Origin: Hofstenia miamia
Taxonomy: Eukaryota > Xenacoelomorpha > Acoela > Hofsteniidae
Assembly (NCBI GenBank): GCA_900660155.1
Contig: CABFPE010000415.1
Span: 329,224-375,698 of the forward strand
Direction of reading: 5' to 3'
DNA: 46,475 bases
The notes under the pieces are model-generated. The model did not search any database. It saw only the letters and a list, made by a program, of their open reading frames with translations, and had not been told where the DNA came from. Shown one piece after another: positions 21,240 through 32,029 of the stretch. Positions within the stretch are counted from its first letter, which is position 1. Each line of letters starts with the position of its first letter. A program made the position numbers and the translations under genes.

Positions 21240-24200
21240 TTGTTATATTGAATCAAAATATACATTAGAAAAGTAATACTTTTATAAGATCAGTTTCATT
21301 GTCTCCAAATCTATTATATCAGCTTACTAATCTGTCTAGACACGAATAAAGACTAACATTGAAGATTTAAATTTTCAAGACAAGGTTTATTTGTCTTAAA
21401 TTTGTTTAGGTTTTTATCACCTGAAGAAACTATTATCCTTTATTATACTGCAGAAGTTGCGTATTGTCCAATTGTTCTTTGCACAGATTTACTTAGCGTT
21501 GACTGGGAAGAGTTTTTCACATGAAAATCACTTACAAAAGCATATTTTATTGAAAAATAAATATTTTTATTGTGAATTAATGATGATTTTTACTCCCTGA
21601 GGATAGCAATTATCATTTGAATGAAAGACTGAAAATAGGGAAAATATTGACTGCAATCAGTACCGGGAAAGTAATCCTATTTGGAAAATGTGAGCCTTGT
21701 ATCATTGAGACTTGCAAGTTTGATACAGTTGAATTACATCTCACATGAACTACATTACGCTACGTACCAATATCAGTGCATGATAATTTATAGATGAGAC
21801 TCTCGTATTAAAATTTGTTCATTTTTATATCCTTCTGACATTTTGGAATTGCCTTTTTAGTCCATTCTAAAATTTTGTGGTCAATTGATTATGTATAATT
21901 AAAATTGTCGATTAAATATGTTATAATTTATGCTTACTTTAATATAACTATAAGTTTGCATGATCATTGCGAATTTACTTTGTTGGCTTCATTTGCATGC
22001 GTTTTAACTAAGCTCATCATTATTTATGTTTCCAAATTCATGCAAAATTGATCCAATTTATAAAAAAATTTGCTTCGAGGTGTTTCACATAATGTGATCT
22101 TCCTTTTTCCCAACTGTTGGACTTAATAGCAAGCAAGTGATGAGCGCTAGGTAGCCGATTTTAAATGAACCAATTTTGGTCGTGTAGGGGTAATAAACAT
22201 ACATGTCGAGTCGCGTATGCCATCTTGATAATAAGATCTATTATGGATAAAATTTTTTATTTAAAACAGGCAAGAACAAATATGGGCCTTTTGTTATGGG
22301 TGGAATATATATGTCCTATGTAATCATTCTAGTAAGCACATCTTCATACTGTAGAGTGTATGGACTAATTATTTTTTTTAAGTAAAGTCGGGCAACTCAA
22401 TTCTTTATCGCGTTGGGTTGGTTGTGTAAGAGCTTGGAGGAGTCCGGATACGGTACCACAATTTGGGCCGGGTTCAGGTTTAGGTTTTTTGAAGAATTGG
22501 ATTAGCATATTTTTGATTGAATCTATGAATCTTACTATTTTCACACCCATCAGTTCATGATTGGAAACATTGATTTGATCCTAATATATTCATAATAATT
22601 ACTTATATTATATTTTGGTTAATAAAATCGATTATCTCTAAAGCAAAGTCATGTAGCGAATACAAAGATATTAGAAAGTTTGGGTGAGAATTGAATGTAT
22701 ATAAGTAAATGAATCCTTCATAATAGAGCTGCTTAATACGAACACTTTCAATAAATCCCATAGCCCTGAAGCATGAAAGACCAATAAAGAAATATTACAG
22801 TATTTATTTTCTAATATGTTATTTATATATACAGAATACAAAGCGTTAATCCAAAACACGTCAAATATCAAATAACAAAAAGTAGTAAAGAAAAGTAGTA
22901 GAATTTTGAAACCATGAGGTGTAGATGACAAATGCGAGATAATTCATGGCTGAAAAAAGTCACAGACACTCAACAGTATCACTTCCCCCTTGCTTAGGTT
23001 CATTAATGAAATGAGTAAGAGATTTTGTTTACCATTTTAATTGCTCATTGAGGAAATTGATTCATATTTTACATTCAGGTATTTACTTCAGAATTGGTTA
23101 TATATAGCGCCTTTTGTCTCAATAATGGCTACATCTCTATTTATGAATCCATTAAGAACGGAGACAAAAACTATTAATTCAGTTAAAGGAGCACTTATAG
23201 TCAGTGACGTAGCCAGGGCAAAACTCTATAAGCCAGGGACGGATCTAAGAATTTTCAAACTGGTGGGCTGTTTGATATAAATTTAAGCTTAAAATATATT
23301 ATTGCAATAATTAAAAGATGAGTTAATTGAAAGTATAATTTAAAATTCGTGAGCGACGTTTTAATTTTTAGATTGGATTCAACACTGGCAATGAACGCAT
23401 AAACATATAATTTTAAAACTATAACTTGCCAGGAGGGGCTGATACATTTATAGATGGGACGTTTGATTTACTGGCAGTTGGTTACTGATAATTTTATGAA
23501 AAAAATTATGACTTGAAAAATATATGAATGTAATACAAAGTAAAGAAATCAAATGTTATAAAATCATTTTTTAATACGTAGAAGTTTTTTTTCAAAGGCC
23601 AAATAAGCCAAATTTGATTCTCAAAATTCATAGGGAAGTCTATTCTTAATTTCACAAAGATAAAATTTTGGCAGATTGACTTTGAATTTTTTGATATAAT
23701 GGACGAAATTTGTCCAAGCAAATATAATGGATTTTAAGCTGCACAGAGATTTTTAAAATTTGTAAAGGTTTTGAAATTTTTTAATCACCTATGTCTTACT
23801 AACTAAAAAAGATATCAAAAATGTTAAAGCACCATAAGATACATAAATGACTCCTCTTTCGCGCATTCCTTACATTTGGGTTGTTTTGTATGCCTAACAG
23901 TAAGTTATTTTTGAAATTTTAGCCCAGACCCTGTCAGTGTTAATCTCTGTGAGCACCAACTAAATTTCATTAATGTGCATGGAGGAAGTATAATCAATTA
24001 TGTATTATGCAGAAATTGTAGTGCGATATGTTTCTGTTTAGTTGTTTTCATATCGATATCGGCAATTATGAGTGGTGTTCAATCTAAAGTTCAGAAGCAA
24101 TAGAACGTCCTTATAAGCAAATTAGTTTTTTTCATCAAACGATCATAATATTTATTTGTAGATAGTCATTTATCGTTATTTTTTAGTGACATGTTGTAAT

Positions 24201-24640
24201 GAAATGATTCTGGTGTATACCTGAAAATTTTTTCAGGTAGGAGCTTTCATAATGATATTCTAAAATAAATTATAAAACAAAGTGTTGAGCCCAAAATTAG
24301 CATTGAAGAGTTGGCTCTGATTCGTTTCAAAAGACTATAATCTTTAATATGCCTTGAAATGCGTTTTTTGAAGAATTGGAGACAAACAGGTTAATTTAAC
24401 GTGCCAGGTAATCTACTTTGTTGAATCTAATAACGAAGATTTGATGCAATTTATACTTATTTTCCAAAAATGCTTCTTCATTATCTAAAATCTAAAAGTT
24501 TAATATTGTTTCTTCACTGACTTATCATCAGCTAAAATATTAATCATTCTTGTATACAACCAATCTATATAATGAATAATGACTGCTAAGACCACTGCAT
24601 ATATATCCAGTGGATTATCACAAATATATGGTATACAGCA
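21240..24640. other. intergenic sequence with small repeat fragments
   Basis: Mostly unique AT-rich DNA. Two unusual GC-richer pieces stand out: 22384-22490, with CCGGATACGGTACC and GGGCCGGGTTCAGG (degenerate CCGG/ACC repeats), and 23200-23273 (listed separately). The frames 22671-22931 (hydrophobic, minus) and 23041-23280 lack support; the first starts with TTG and the second runs into repeat sequence. Confidence 0.5.
23200..23273. repeat. fragment of CAGTGACGTAGCCAGG-type repeat
   Basis: TCAGTGACGTAGCCAGGG followed by AGGGACGGATCTAAGAATTT and GGTGGGCTG resembles terminal sequences of short DNA transposons common in animal genomes (CAGTGGCGTAGCCAGG / GGCGGATC...). No matching opposite end was placed, so only a fragment is claimed. 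Confidence 0.45.
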
Positions 24641-24660
24641 CATACACACACACATATATA

Positions 24661-24687
24661 CAGGGTGTAACAAAAGTAACCAGACGC
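24661..24687 (+). repeat. left terminal repeat of a Tc1/mariner-superfamily element
   Basis: CAGGGTGTAACAAAAGTAAC preceded by TATATA is typical of IS630/Tc1/mariner-type ends in arthropods, with TA as the target. It lies about 220 bp upstream of the same-strand transposase end at 24883. The partner repeat would lie in or beyond the N gap. Confidence 0.6.
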
Positions 24688-24882
24688 TTGCAAAATGAAA
24701 GCAAGAACTGTAGTTACGTAGCTAAACATCAATGGATGGTAATTTAACTGTGATGGTTCGCCTTGCTGCAAAAACGATGTTATATGTTCAATCGATTTGG
24801 GGTTCAGATTTTTCATTCAAATTTTTGAAATCGTCATTCCTATTGATCGTTACTCAAGGATGATGATCAGAGAGTGACTTGA

Positions 24883-25068
24883 GTGATAAAGGCTTACTTA
24901 CTAAAGATAAAAGTTTATGGTAGAAACCCACACACTATGGAAGATCTGAAGAATGCTATTACCGATGAAATTCGTGCCATAGCATTAGATTTGGTGAACA
25001 AGGTGTGCCGGTCTGTTCGTGACTGGATTTGCAAATGTATTGAACATGATGGTAATCATTTTGAACAT
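24883..25068 (+). pseudogene. Tc1/mariner-superfamily transposase, C-terminal remnant
   Basis: The frame reads KVYGRNPHTMEDLKNAI, EIRAIALDLVNKV, then RDWICKCIEHDGNHFEH. This is the usual C-terminus of these transposases (KVY..P.T...LK..I...I..I......V......R...C....G.H.EH). Only about 55 residues remain; the helix-turn-helix and the catalytic acids are absent, and there is little room for them after the left terminal repeat at 24661. It is an internally deleted copy. The reading runs on into the N gap, so the true 3' end is unknown. Confidence 0.85.
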
Positions 25069-25107
25069 TCTCTATTAACACTTTCTTCTTTTATGATTAA
25101 TCTTTTT

Positions 25108-25336
25108 NNNNNNNNNNNNNNNNNNNNNNNNNNNNNNNNNNNNNNNNNNNNNNNNNNNNNNNNNNNNNNNNNNNNNNNNNNNNNNNNNNNNNNNNNNNNN
25201 NNNNNNNNNNNNNNNNNNNNNNNNNNNNNNNNNNNNNNNNNNNNNNNNNNNNNNNNNNNNNNNNNNNNNNNNNNNNNNNNNNNNNNNNNNNNNNNNNNNN
25301 NNNNNNNNNNNNNNNNNNNNNNNNNNNNNNNNNNNN
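25108..25336. other. 229-bp assembly gap (N)
   Basis: A run of N directly followed by (TA)n at 25337-25362. The simple repeat probably stopped the assembly. The reading frames through the gap are artefacts of translating N. Confidence 0.98.
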
Positions 25337-25362
25337 TATATATATATATATATATATATATA

Positions 25363-26935
25363 AATCAATTAGGATATTTCTACAATGTTATTTTCATAAG
25401 AGGTCTGCCTTTCATTTGATTCTTCATAACTATAAAATAAAAAACAGAAAGCAAATTCATTTACGATTTATATATTCAAGATAAGGAAATTCTTTATATT
25501 AAGGGACTATCATTAAATCTAACTATAATTAAATTTTATCAACAACATAAAAAATAGTACAATACATACGGGTTTCATGAAAATTTGTAATAAATCTCAA
25601 AACCGTATAAACGTAGTAATTTAGATTTTAAAAAAACTCAAGAAAAATAATGAAATAAATGTAATGAGTTACATTATCTTGCTAGCATAACTGTTGGTGA
25701 CATGAGTTGCATGGTGTAAAATTTTTTAATTTTTCCATGTTTTAGCTAATTTCTAAGTAAAATAGAGACGGATTGGCATTGAATTTTGTGGAATACCAAT
25801 AGTTACCAATTTTATATGATAGTACTATTTTTCAATTGTAAACAATTCATATCAAACCAATAGGATAGCAAATTCATTTTTAAGTATTTATTACACTGGG
25901 CAGATTTAACATATAATTAAGTACTTTGTTTAAAAAGATACTGAAAATGTTCATTGTCAATAAATTCATAATGTAGTGCATTGATTACTGAGATGTTCTC
26001 TTGTTTTTCAAATACAGATTTATCCAATTCTACCGCTACATAGGCATTCCTCAATTATCTTTGAAAGAATAATGATAGTACGATACCTTTGAACATTATA
26101 ATTATATATAAAATCTCATTCCAAATTTCAAGGATGTAGCTTTTCTAACTTTTTGGACGATCTTACTACCACATTTAGCAAAGCTTCTTTCAGGTTTCCA
26201 AGTTAAAAATGTAAGCAATCTATTCTTTGTAGATTTTCAACTGCTTTCGGATGAAGACAGCAAGACATTTTGTTTGTTTTGCAATGTCATTTAAATAGAG
26301 CAACTGCTTTAGACCAGTCGCTTGCAATGTATAAAACTTAAATTTTCAAGTGGAATTTTAGGTTGGTTAATGCTTTCCTTCTGCCTCTCAGAAGGCAATA
26401 ATTAATTAAATTTAATAATGATAATAATAATAATTTATTTTAAACCTTTGTAAATTTCAAAAAAGCATTCATACACTTTTTAAGATTTAAAGTAAATTTT
26501 GTTTTTCTATATTTGCAAATTGATATTACTTAATTAGAGACTTTATTCTTCGACTATCCAAATTAGTTTTTTTTGGTGATAATTCTATTTTAATTTTTTC
26601 TTAAAATACTTAAACGTTGGTTTTTCTTTAATTTCAGGCGATAATATTGGAAATGTTAGACTCTTTACTCCACAAGCAGAAGTTGTCTCTTTTACAGTAT
26701 CACTCTTTCCCAAACAGAATCGATATTGCTCTTAGATATATTTTTAATGTACTAGTTTTTCAAGTAAGGAATTCAATGGATGCGATTATGTAGGGTTCTC
26801 CTAAAATTTAACTTATTACTTGCAAATGTGGATGGTGCCTATTGGGGAAGAGCATCACTAGGTTATAGCTCAAGTCATAAGGAATACTTTATAACTACCT
26901 AGAAGTACATGAGTTTGCCAAGCTAAGGGTCACAC
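25363..26935. other. intergenic sequence with possible retroposon 3' tail
   Basis: No gene is seen. A (AATAATGAT)-like stretch at 26417-26440 followed by TTTATTTTAAACC may be the tail of a retroposon. The stretch 26820-26935 is slightly less AT-rich and directly precedes the AAT repeats; it could be a retroposon 3' end, but this is inference. Confidence 0.4.
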
Positions 26936-26936
26936 A

Positions 26937-27084
26937 ATAGTCAGATTCTAAGAACACAAATAATAATAATAATAATAATAACAAAGTAATAAATAATAAT
27001 GATGATGACAATAGTCAAATTCTAAGAACACAAATAATAATAATAATAATAATAATAAATTAATAAATAATAATGATGATGACA
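26937..27084. repeat. 74-bp unit in two tandem copies with (AAT)n
   Basis: AATAGTCAGATTCTAAG followed by an (ATA)n run and TAATGATGATGAC recurs at an offset of 74 bp (26941 versus 27015) with few changes. Each unit contains AAT trinucleotide repeats, which vary in length. Confidence 0.85.
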
Positions 27085-27323
27085 AAGTATATTTACATAT
27101 ATTATACTGGAACACAAAATACAGTCCTAAGATTGGATAATGCCATAAAAAAGATTAAAGACACTCAATTTAATCAAAGACTAAAAAATATGCCTTAAAA
27201 AAATTTTATACTTCGTGAGACAATTTACCTCTGTTAGGTCAGCAGGATGGAATACATAAATACTAGAATAGTGATTTTTACAAATTGTCAAATTTGTGAT
27301 TCAATTTCTTGCTCAGAATTTAC

Positions 27324-27510
27324 CTAGATTCCTGTATTGATTTTGTTGAAAAACCCAATCTTTAGCTCTGACACAGCTAGTTGAGTAGCTAGAGAGGTCT
27401 GCAAATTGGTTGAACCCAATTTTTACATTAGTTCGCGCAAAATTGGCTAACTCTATTCCACATTCCTGTAATGTTACTGACTGGCATATTGCCATTTCTT
27501 CGCCAAAGGT
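27324..27510 (-). CDS. possible internal exon, unknown protein
   Basis: A minus-strand open stretch contains ATG GCA ATA TGC and reads MAICQSVTLQECGIELANF, later SCVRAKDWVFQQNQ. It ends at AATCTAG|GTAAATTC, a fair splice donor (27323-27322). A possible acceptor (CATAAAG) precedes it near 27511, with a weak pyrimidine tract. Three cysteines and a more balanced composition than nearby DNA favour coding. It lies downstream, in the same orientation, of the 254-codon gene but cannot be joined to it without removing that gene's stop. No family recognised. Confidence 0.3.
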
Positions 27511-27869
27511 CTTTATGTGTAATATTTAATTAGAGTATAAAGATATATTTTCAGCACAGATTATAGTGAATCTATATTTTAACACTTTTCAGCTTAGCAA
27601 AATGCAAATAAATGTAAAAGTTCCATGTATGGATGGATATTTATCTTTTCATTTTTACATTGATTGGGTTTAATTTTATGTGATTTGTTGTTTGGACTTG
27701 ATGATATGATAGGTCTGTATTCAAAGATGTATATAAACAATTAAGAATCGAGCTGAATATTTTAATGTAACACAATTGAATTTATTAACAGCAATGCAAA
27801 TGTCTAATTTTCAAAGAAAGATTTGAAGGAACCTTGACTCTCAACCGTCAATTGTGTTTTTTCAACCTG

Positions 27870-28634
27870 CTATGTACAAAAAATCTCATAGGAATATAAT
27901 AAAACTATAATCAAAACTATATTAGTTGGTGTGGTATTTGCGAAGCCCGTCATAGCTGATATATATTCCGTACTAATCATCCGCTTATTTTTAGAATTGA
28001 TATACATCAACATCTTTTCAATGCACCTGTTTGTTGTACAGCATACATAACAATACTGGTAATTTTTTACAGGATGTAGCACATTAGCTACTGAAGCATT
28101 CTTGATTGTTTTGATGCTTACTTCAATACCACTTTCATTACTAAAGTATATATCAGGGAAGGTCTTCTTTAAGGGGAGAAGAGTTTCTTTCATTAATTCA
28201 GAACTCCAGCAGTTGAGAGCGGATGAGATTTCCTTATCTATGTTGGTCAAATATGTTGTAGCCAAACTTTTCACTAGAGCCAACGTTGCCTGACTCTCAC
28301 ATGTAGGATTATGACCTCGTTTGAATTCTTCTTTCACCTGCCAACTGTAAGGAGTCCTTGAGAAGAGTGAAAATTTTGCTCCAATAATTAAAATGCATCC
28401 ATCTCCAAAAATTGGATTAGAGCATTGGTCGTGATAGTTTTTTTGTAGATTTGCTGTTTTTATGAGACAAAAACTACATTTGTGAGGGACTGCACTTATT
28501 CCAGCATACTTGATCCAAGGATCAAATCCTGGGATAATTAATTCATGAGTCTCTCTGGCACATGAGTACATCGAAAGCATGGAAAAAATGGACTTGGCAA
28601 TGAACACAATTTTCAAAGAATTCAAATTTATCAT
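27870..28634 (-). CDS. secreted, probably GPI-anchored cysteine-rich protein
   Basis: An intact ATG-to-stop frame of 254 residues, the longest gap-free frame in the window. Residues 1-25 form a plausible signal peptide (hydrophobic core about 8-22, then YSCAR). Residues 239-254 form a hydrophobic C-terminal tail after Thr/Ser/Asn-rich sequence, as in GPI-anchor signals. Cysteines lie at 25, 53, 56, 71, 80, 112, 142, 195, 198, 199, 204 and 253. HKCSFC at the start of the mature region and CYVCCTTNRC near the end recall the first and last motifs of Ly6/uPAR three-finger domains, though the spacing is much longer than one domain. Sequons lie at 166, 179 and 233. An AATAAA lies about 85 nt past the stop (27781-27786, minus). 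Function unknown; Ly6 kinship is tentative. Confidence 0.65.
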   Translation of the reverse strand: MINLNSLKIVFIAKSIFSMLSMYSCARETHELIIPGFDPWIKYAGISAVPHKCSFCLIKTANLQKNYHDQCSNPIFGDGCILIIGAKFSLFSRTPYSWQVKEEFKRGHNPTCESQATLALVKSLATTYLTNIDKEISSALNCWSSELMKETLLPLKKTFPDIYFSNESGIEVSIKTIKNASVANVLHPVKNYQYCYVCCTTNRCIEKMLMYINSKNKRMISTEYISAMTGFANTTPTNIVLIIVLLYSYEIFCT

Positions 28635-28820
28635 TACTTATACTTAAAAAAAATTCCCTCCTATTTGATTGATATTTTTCAATTCTTAACTCTGTTTTCT
28701 AATGTTGCATTAATTGGACATGCACATGCCCTAACTATATAGTTGTTAACCTTTTCATTCAAAAAACTTTAAATTTTACAATTTTGTTTTACTTGTCTAA
28801 TAAGAATCAACTGTGTAATT

Positions 28821-28935
28821 ACCGCCACCAAAGAGGTAGCCCAAGGAGAAATCCATTAAGTTTTGGGGCTGATCCGGGGGACACAAACTGCGTGGCGGGG
28901 TCTGCGCTCTCCGAGTGCTTTTCTAGTTCTTAATT
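28821..28935. repeat. GC-rich island, probable retroelement fragment
   Basis: The sequence from ACCGCCACCAAAGAGGTAGC through GTTTTGGGGCTGATCCGG to TGCGTGGCGGGG and CTCTCCGAGTGC is far richer in GC than its surroundings and has sharp borders. It looks like a conserved non-coding part of a retroelement. I cannot name the family, and no reading frame supports a gene. Confidence 0.4.
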
Positions 28936-29076
28936 AGATGTATTTTGATGTACAGGCTTATACAACGCTTATACAGACTTACACAATATTTTCAAATGCA
29001 TTCACATTCTATGCACACACTCTAATTAAAGTTTTGACCAAGTGTTTATACAAAGAAAGACAAATTTACTTGTACA

Positions 29077-29345
29077 TTAGTTAAACTCTTCTTTCTTCAA
29101 AACGAATTTTTCATTTAACATTAGTAAATTGTCTAAGAAAACATGGTTTAATTTATGTATAACTTCTTTTTCAATTGAAAGGAAACCGTAATTACCATAA
29201 TTAACGTGATGTTGAGTTACCATGAAAAGTAATTTCATCATAGTCTTCACAAAATCATCATCATATATATAATCAACTGATAGCAACAGGAATACTGTAA
29301 ATCTTGAATCTTCCGCGAGATTGATATTTTCAAGAAATTCGCTAG
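29077..29345 (-). CDS. probable terminal exon of an unidentified gene
   Basis: A minus-strand open stretch ends in TAA at 29077 and has no ATG near its start, but a good splice acceptor lies at its head: TGCTTTTTTTGCG...CGTCCAG|CT (AG at 29347-29346, phase 1). The protein reads SEFLENINLAEDSRFTVF, then DDDFVKTMMKLLFMV and a charged tail ending KKEEFN. It is amphipathic, as in helical repeat or globular domains, and unlike low-complexity AT-rich noise. About 88 residues. No family recognised. An upstream ATG-bearing piece at 30977-31003 is in the same orientation and could belong to the same gene. Confidence 0.4.
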
Positions 29346-30334
29346 CTGGACGCAATTCGCAAAAAAAGCATCAGTCTCGCGAAATTTTTTATTTATTTCC
29401 GTGTTTTGGAGAGTTAATATATTGCCTTAGAACCAGTTTGTCTAGCATTCGACATATAGTTCTAGATTTCAGTATGATCGTGAAACTTCTTATGTTAACC
29501 TAAACAAATTATAGAAGTTAACCGGTATTGTTACAAAGTAATCCTCAAAAATATTTTTCCCAGCTGTGATTAGATTCATAATTCACTCGAACATTGAAGC
29601 TTATTGTAGTTGACCAGTCGATGAGATCTTAGAATCTAATATAGATATTCGAGGAGTTCTATGCCGTTATTTGACACATATTCCAACTATTTATGGTTTG
29701 ATTAAATCATAGCATGTAATGAAGTTTCAAATTTTTTTGGAATTGAAGGATTCGGAAAGTATCATCTCTCGCATGTGCACTGAACATTCATTGGCAAAGT
29801 TTCATGGAATGAAGATATTGAGATTTACAGTAGCCCATACCATCTAATCAACTTAAAAAGTTCAGGAAAGAACATGTACTTTTGTAGAATATTGGGATGT
29901 AAATATATTTATAATATGTAGGTTATTTATGATAAAATTGGATAAAATCCATAAAAGAATATTCTTTGTAATCCAGCAGAAAGCTTTTTTACAAAAGTTT
30001 TCAAGGCATCTTGGCAGGTGAAGACTTAAGTTCTGGCGTGATTTTAGTTCAACTCTGCGCGAGCTTTTGCGAACTAAGGGACAACGCTTAAATAGGAAAT
30101 TAAATTTTGTTTCTTCTCTAAGTTAACAATTTATATTTCTATCGAAAATTTCAAATGGGAACTGCTTCTTGGACGTTAAGCCGTTGGAAAATACAGGTAG
30201 CGAGGTTTATAACATGAAACACATGATAGGCAGAGATATAATATTATTTTGCTAAAACAGAAAAAAGTTGCATCAGCATGCTGCTTTGTAAGCATTAACT
30301 TCACAGTTTCAATAAATGCTTTAGAAGGCATTAA

Positions 30335-30770
30335 ATAACAACCACCGCAATGCCCGTTTTTACCGCAAACCACCGCAATAAATGACATTTTACCGCGGTA
30401 TACCACAACAATTGCTATTTTTACCTTCGTAAGAAAATATTCATATTCACGAAGGGCTTTTTAGGGTCATGGAGCATTCGTAAAAATATTTAAAGACAAT
30501 TTCTTAGGTATTTTGTTATTACGTTTAATTTTATTAGGATAGTATTCAATTTTCAATGAAATATGTAAAGATGATTTTGAATATTGTATATGAAATCTCT
30601 TAGTTCTGCTTCAGAGACAGTTTTTTGAGCAATATTTAAAGATTTTAAATCTTAAGACAAAACAAATAATCTGTATAACTTTTATGCCACCGCAAGTTGT
30701 TTTCATTCTTTCGCTAACAACCGCAATTGTGTAAATCGCTACCGCGATATTACCACACCGCACTAATTTC
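30335..30770. repeat. ACCGC-repeat-bounded segment
   Basis: Bases 30340-30420 and 30686-30765 both carry many ACCGC units (AACCACCGCAAT, TTTTACCGC, TTTTACCGCGGTATACC; then GCCACCGCAAG, AACAACCGCAAT, GCTACCGCGATATTACC). Both clusters are in the same orientation and flank about 265 bp of AT-rich DNA. They are probably sub-terminal or satellite-like parts of a DNA transposon related to the repeat at 20.3 kb. Confidence 0.45.
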
Positions 30771-30922
30771 GAATATATATACTACAGCATAAGTAATAAT
30801 GATGTCATTAGTAGTATATTGTACAAGACACCAGAAATATCTACATGTATTTCTATAACCTTATAGTTTATTGAACTAAATAAATTTGAATTCTTAATTT
30901 GGTAAATTTTGGGCGAGCTTAC

Positions 30923-31003
30923 GTTACAAAGCCTTAGACACACTTTATGTAAATTTATTTTCACAATTGACGCACAGACGGAAGCAAATTCAGAAATTAA
31001 CAT
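30923..31003 (-). CDS. possible first exon (short)
   Basis: ATG at 31003 follows AATAAA. The frame reads MLISEFASVCASIVKINLHK and on to LCN, where GTAAGC offers a splice donor (the base before it is C, not the favoured G). It points toward the terminal-exon candidate at 29345-29077. Weak evidence: a start, a short open frame and a donor only. Confidence 0.2.
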
Positions 31004-31286
31004 TTTATTGAAGTTTTCAATTTATACTTGAAATGTATACCACAAATCCGATTTCCCAATCCTGACCTAAATCCCCTCTGTATTTATTTAAAACACTTTT
31101 AATAGATTCATACGTCAATATTTCTATCAAAATTCAACATTAAATATGCAGGAAATTATACGCATTTTTACAGAATTGCACAAAATTTCACTTGGAATGT
31201 GAAAGTCAGAAAGAATGTTATCCACATAATTTTCTAGAAAACGCCAAATGAAACTTCTAAAAAACAAAGTTGAAAGTGCGTCTTAG

Positions 31287-31328
31287 CTACACAATTCGGC
31301 CAAAAGCCCGTCCGATTTAGTTGTGTAG
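31287..31328. repeat. hairpin repeat, CTACACAA/TTGTGTAG, copy 1
   Basis: CTACACAA (31287-31294) pairs exactly with TTGTGTAG (31321-31328), with additional TCGG/CCGA pairing inside. Flanking sequence is related, in reverse orientation, to the hairpin at 43345-43383. Confidence 0.5.
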
Positions 31329-32029
31329 TTAACATAGGTCTTTAGACGTCCTTGGAATTCGTCGAAAATAACAAATAACGCTGGAAATTCTAAACCTGAA
31401 ATTACGATATTATTTTTATGTGATTCACAGAAAGCCGGTAGTTCAACGTTTGAACTAAAACCCTGAATTGATTAATATCGTTACACATACACGCATTACT
31501 GTCGCAAACAATTCTCACGATTCTTAATACTCAGGCAATTAAGAGGTCGAAAGCCCATTGAAACAATATATAACCTTAGCTATTTATTTCTAGATGGATG
31601 GCCGATCAAAACTTCATAATTCAGAGGTCGCGAGGCCAAGGAAGAAACCATGAAAATTTAAACAAATTCCTGGTTAATTGAAAGTTAGCAAAAGTTCATT
31701 TATGCTGTTGAAGTTTCATTGAATATTTTATGATCACCCCATGCATTTGCTGACACACGGTTAGCGTTTTCGAAAGTGTTCATTGAATATTACTCTTGTT
31801 TGGCTTCCTTTTTTGTACAAAATTCTATTGAGAGAATAAACTTATAAATTGTTAAATAGGAATGAATGTTTTGCTTAAATTCAGTAATTCACTGTAGACC
31901 TTAGCAATTGAATTAGAAATCTAATAGTAATATCAGGATGTCTTTGAAGCCATAGGATATTTGAATTTGTATCTGGGCGGAAGTTGCTGTTTAACTTAAA
32001 ACGCTGAGGAAACGAGACATTTATTCAGC

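Noticed and set aside
22365..22550. Minus frame with KPKPEPGPNCGTV
   Set aside because: The Pro-rich look comes from degenerate CCGG/ACC repeats, not from a protein family.
22671..22931. Hydrophobic minus-strand frame suggesting a membrane protein
   Set aside because: It starts with TTG; hydrophobic frames are expected by chance in AT-rich DNA.
24883..25419. 178-codon frame crossing the N gap
   Set aside because: The middle is untranslated N and the end is TA repeat; only the first ~62 codons are meaningful.
26937..27084. CRISPR-like repeat array
   Set aside because: Two copies of a microsatellite-containing unit in a eukaryotic setting; no spacers of regular length.
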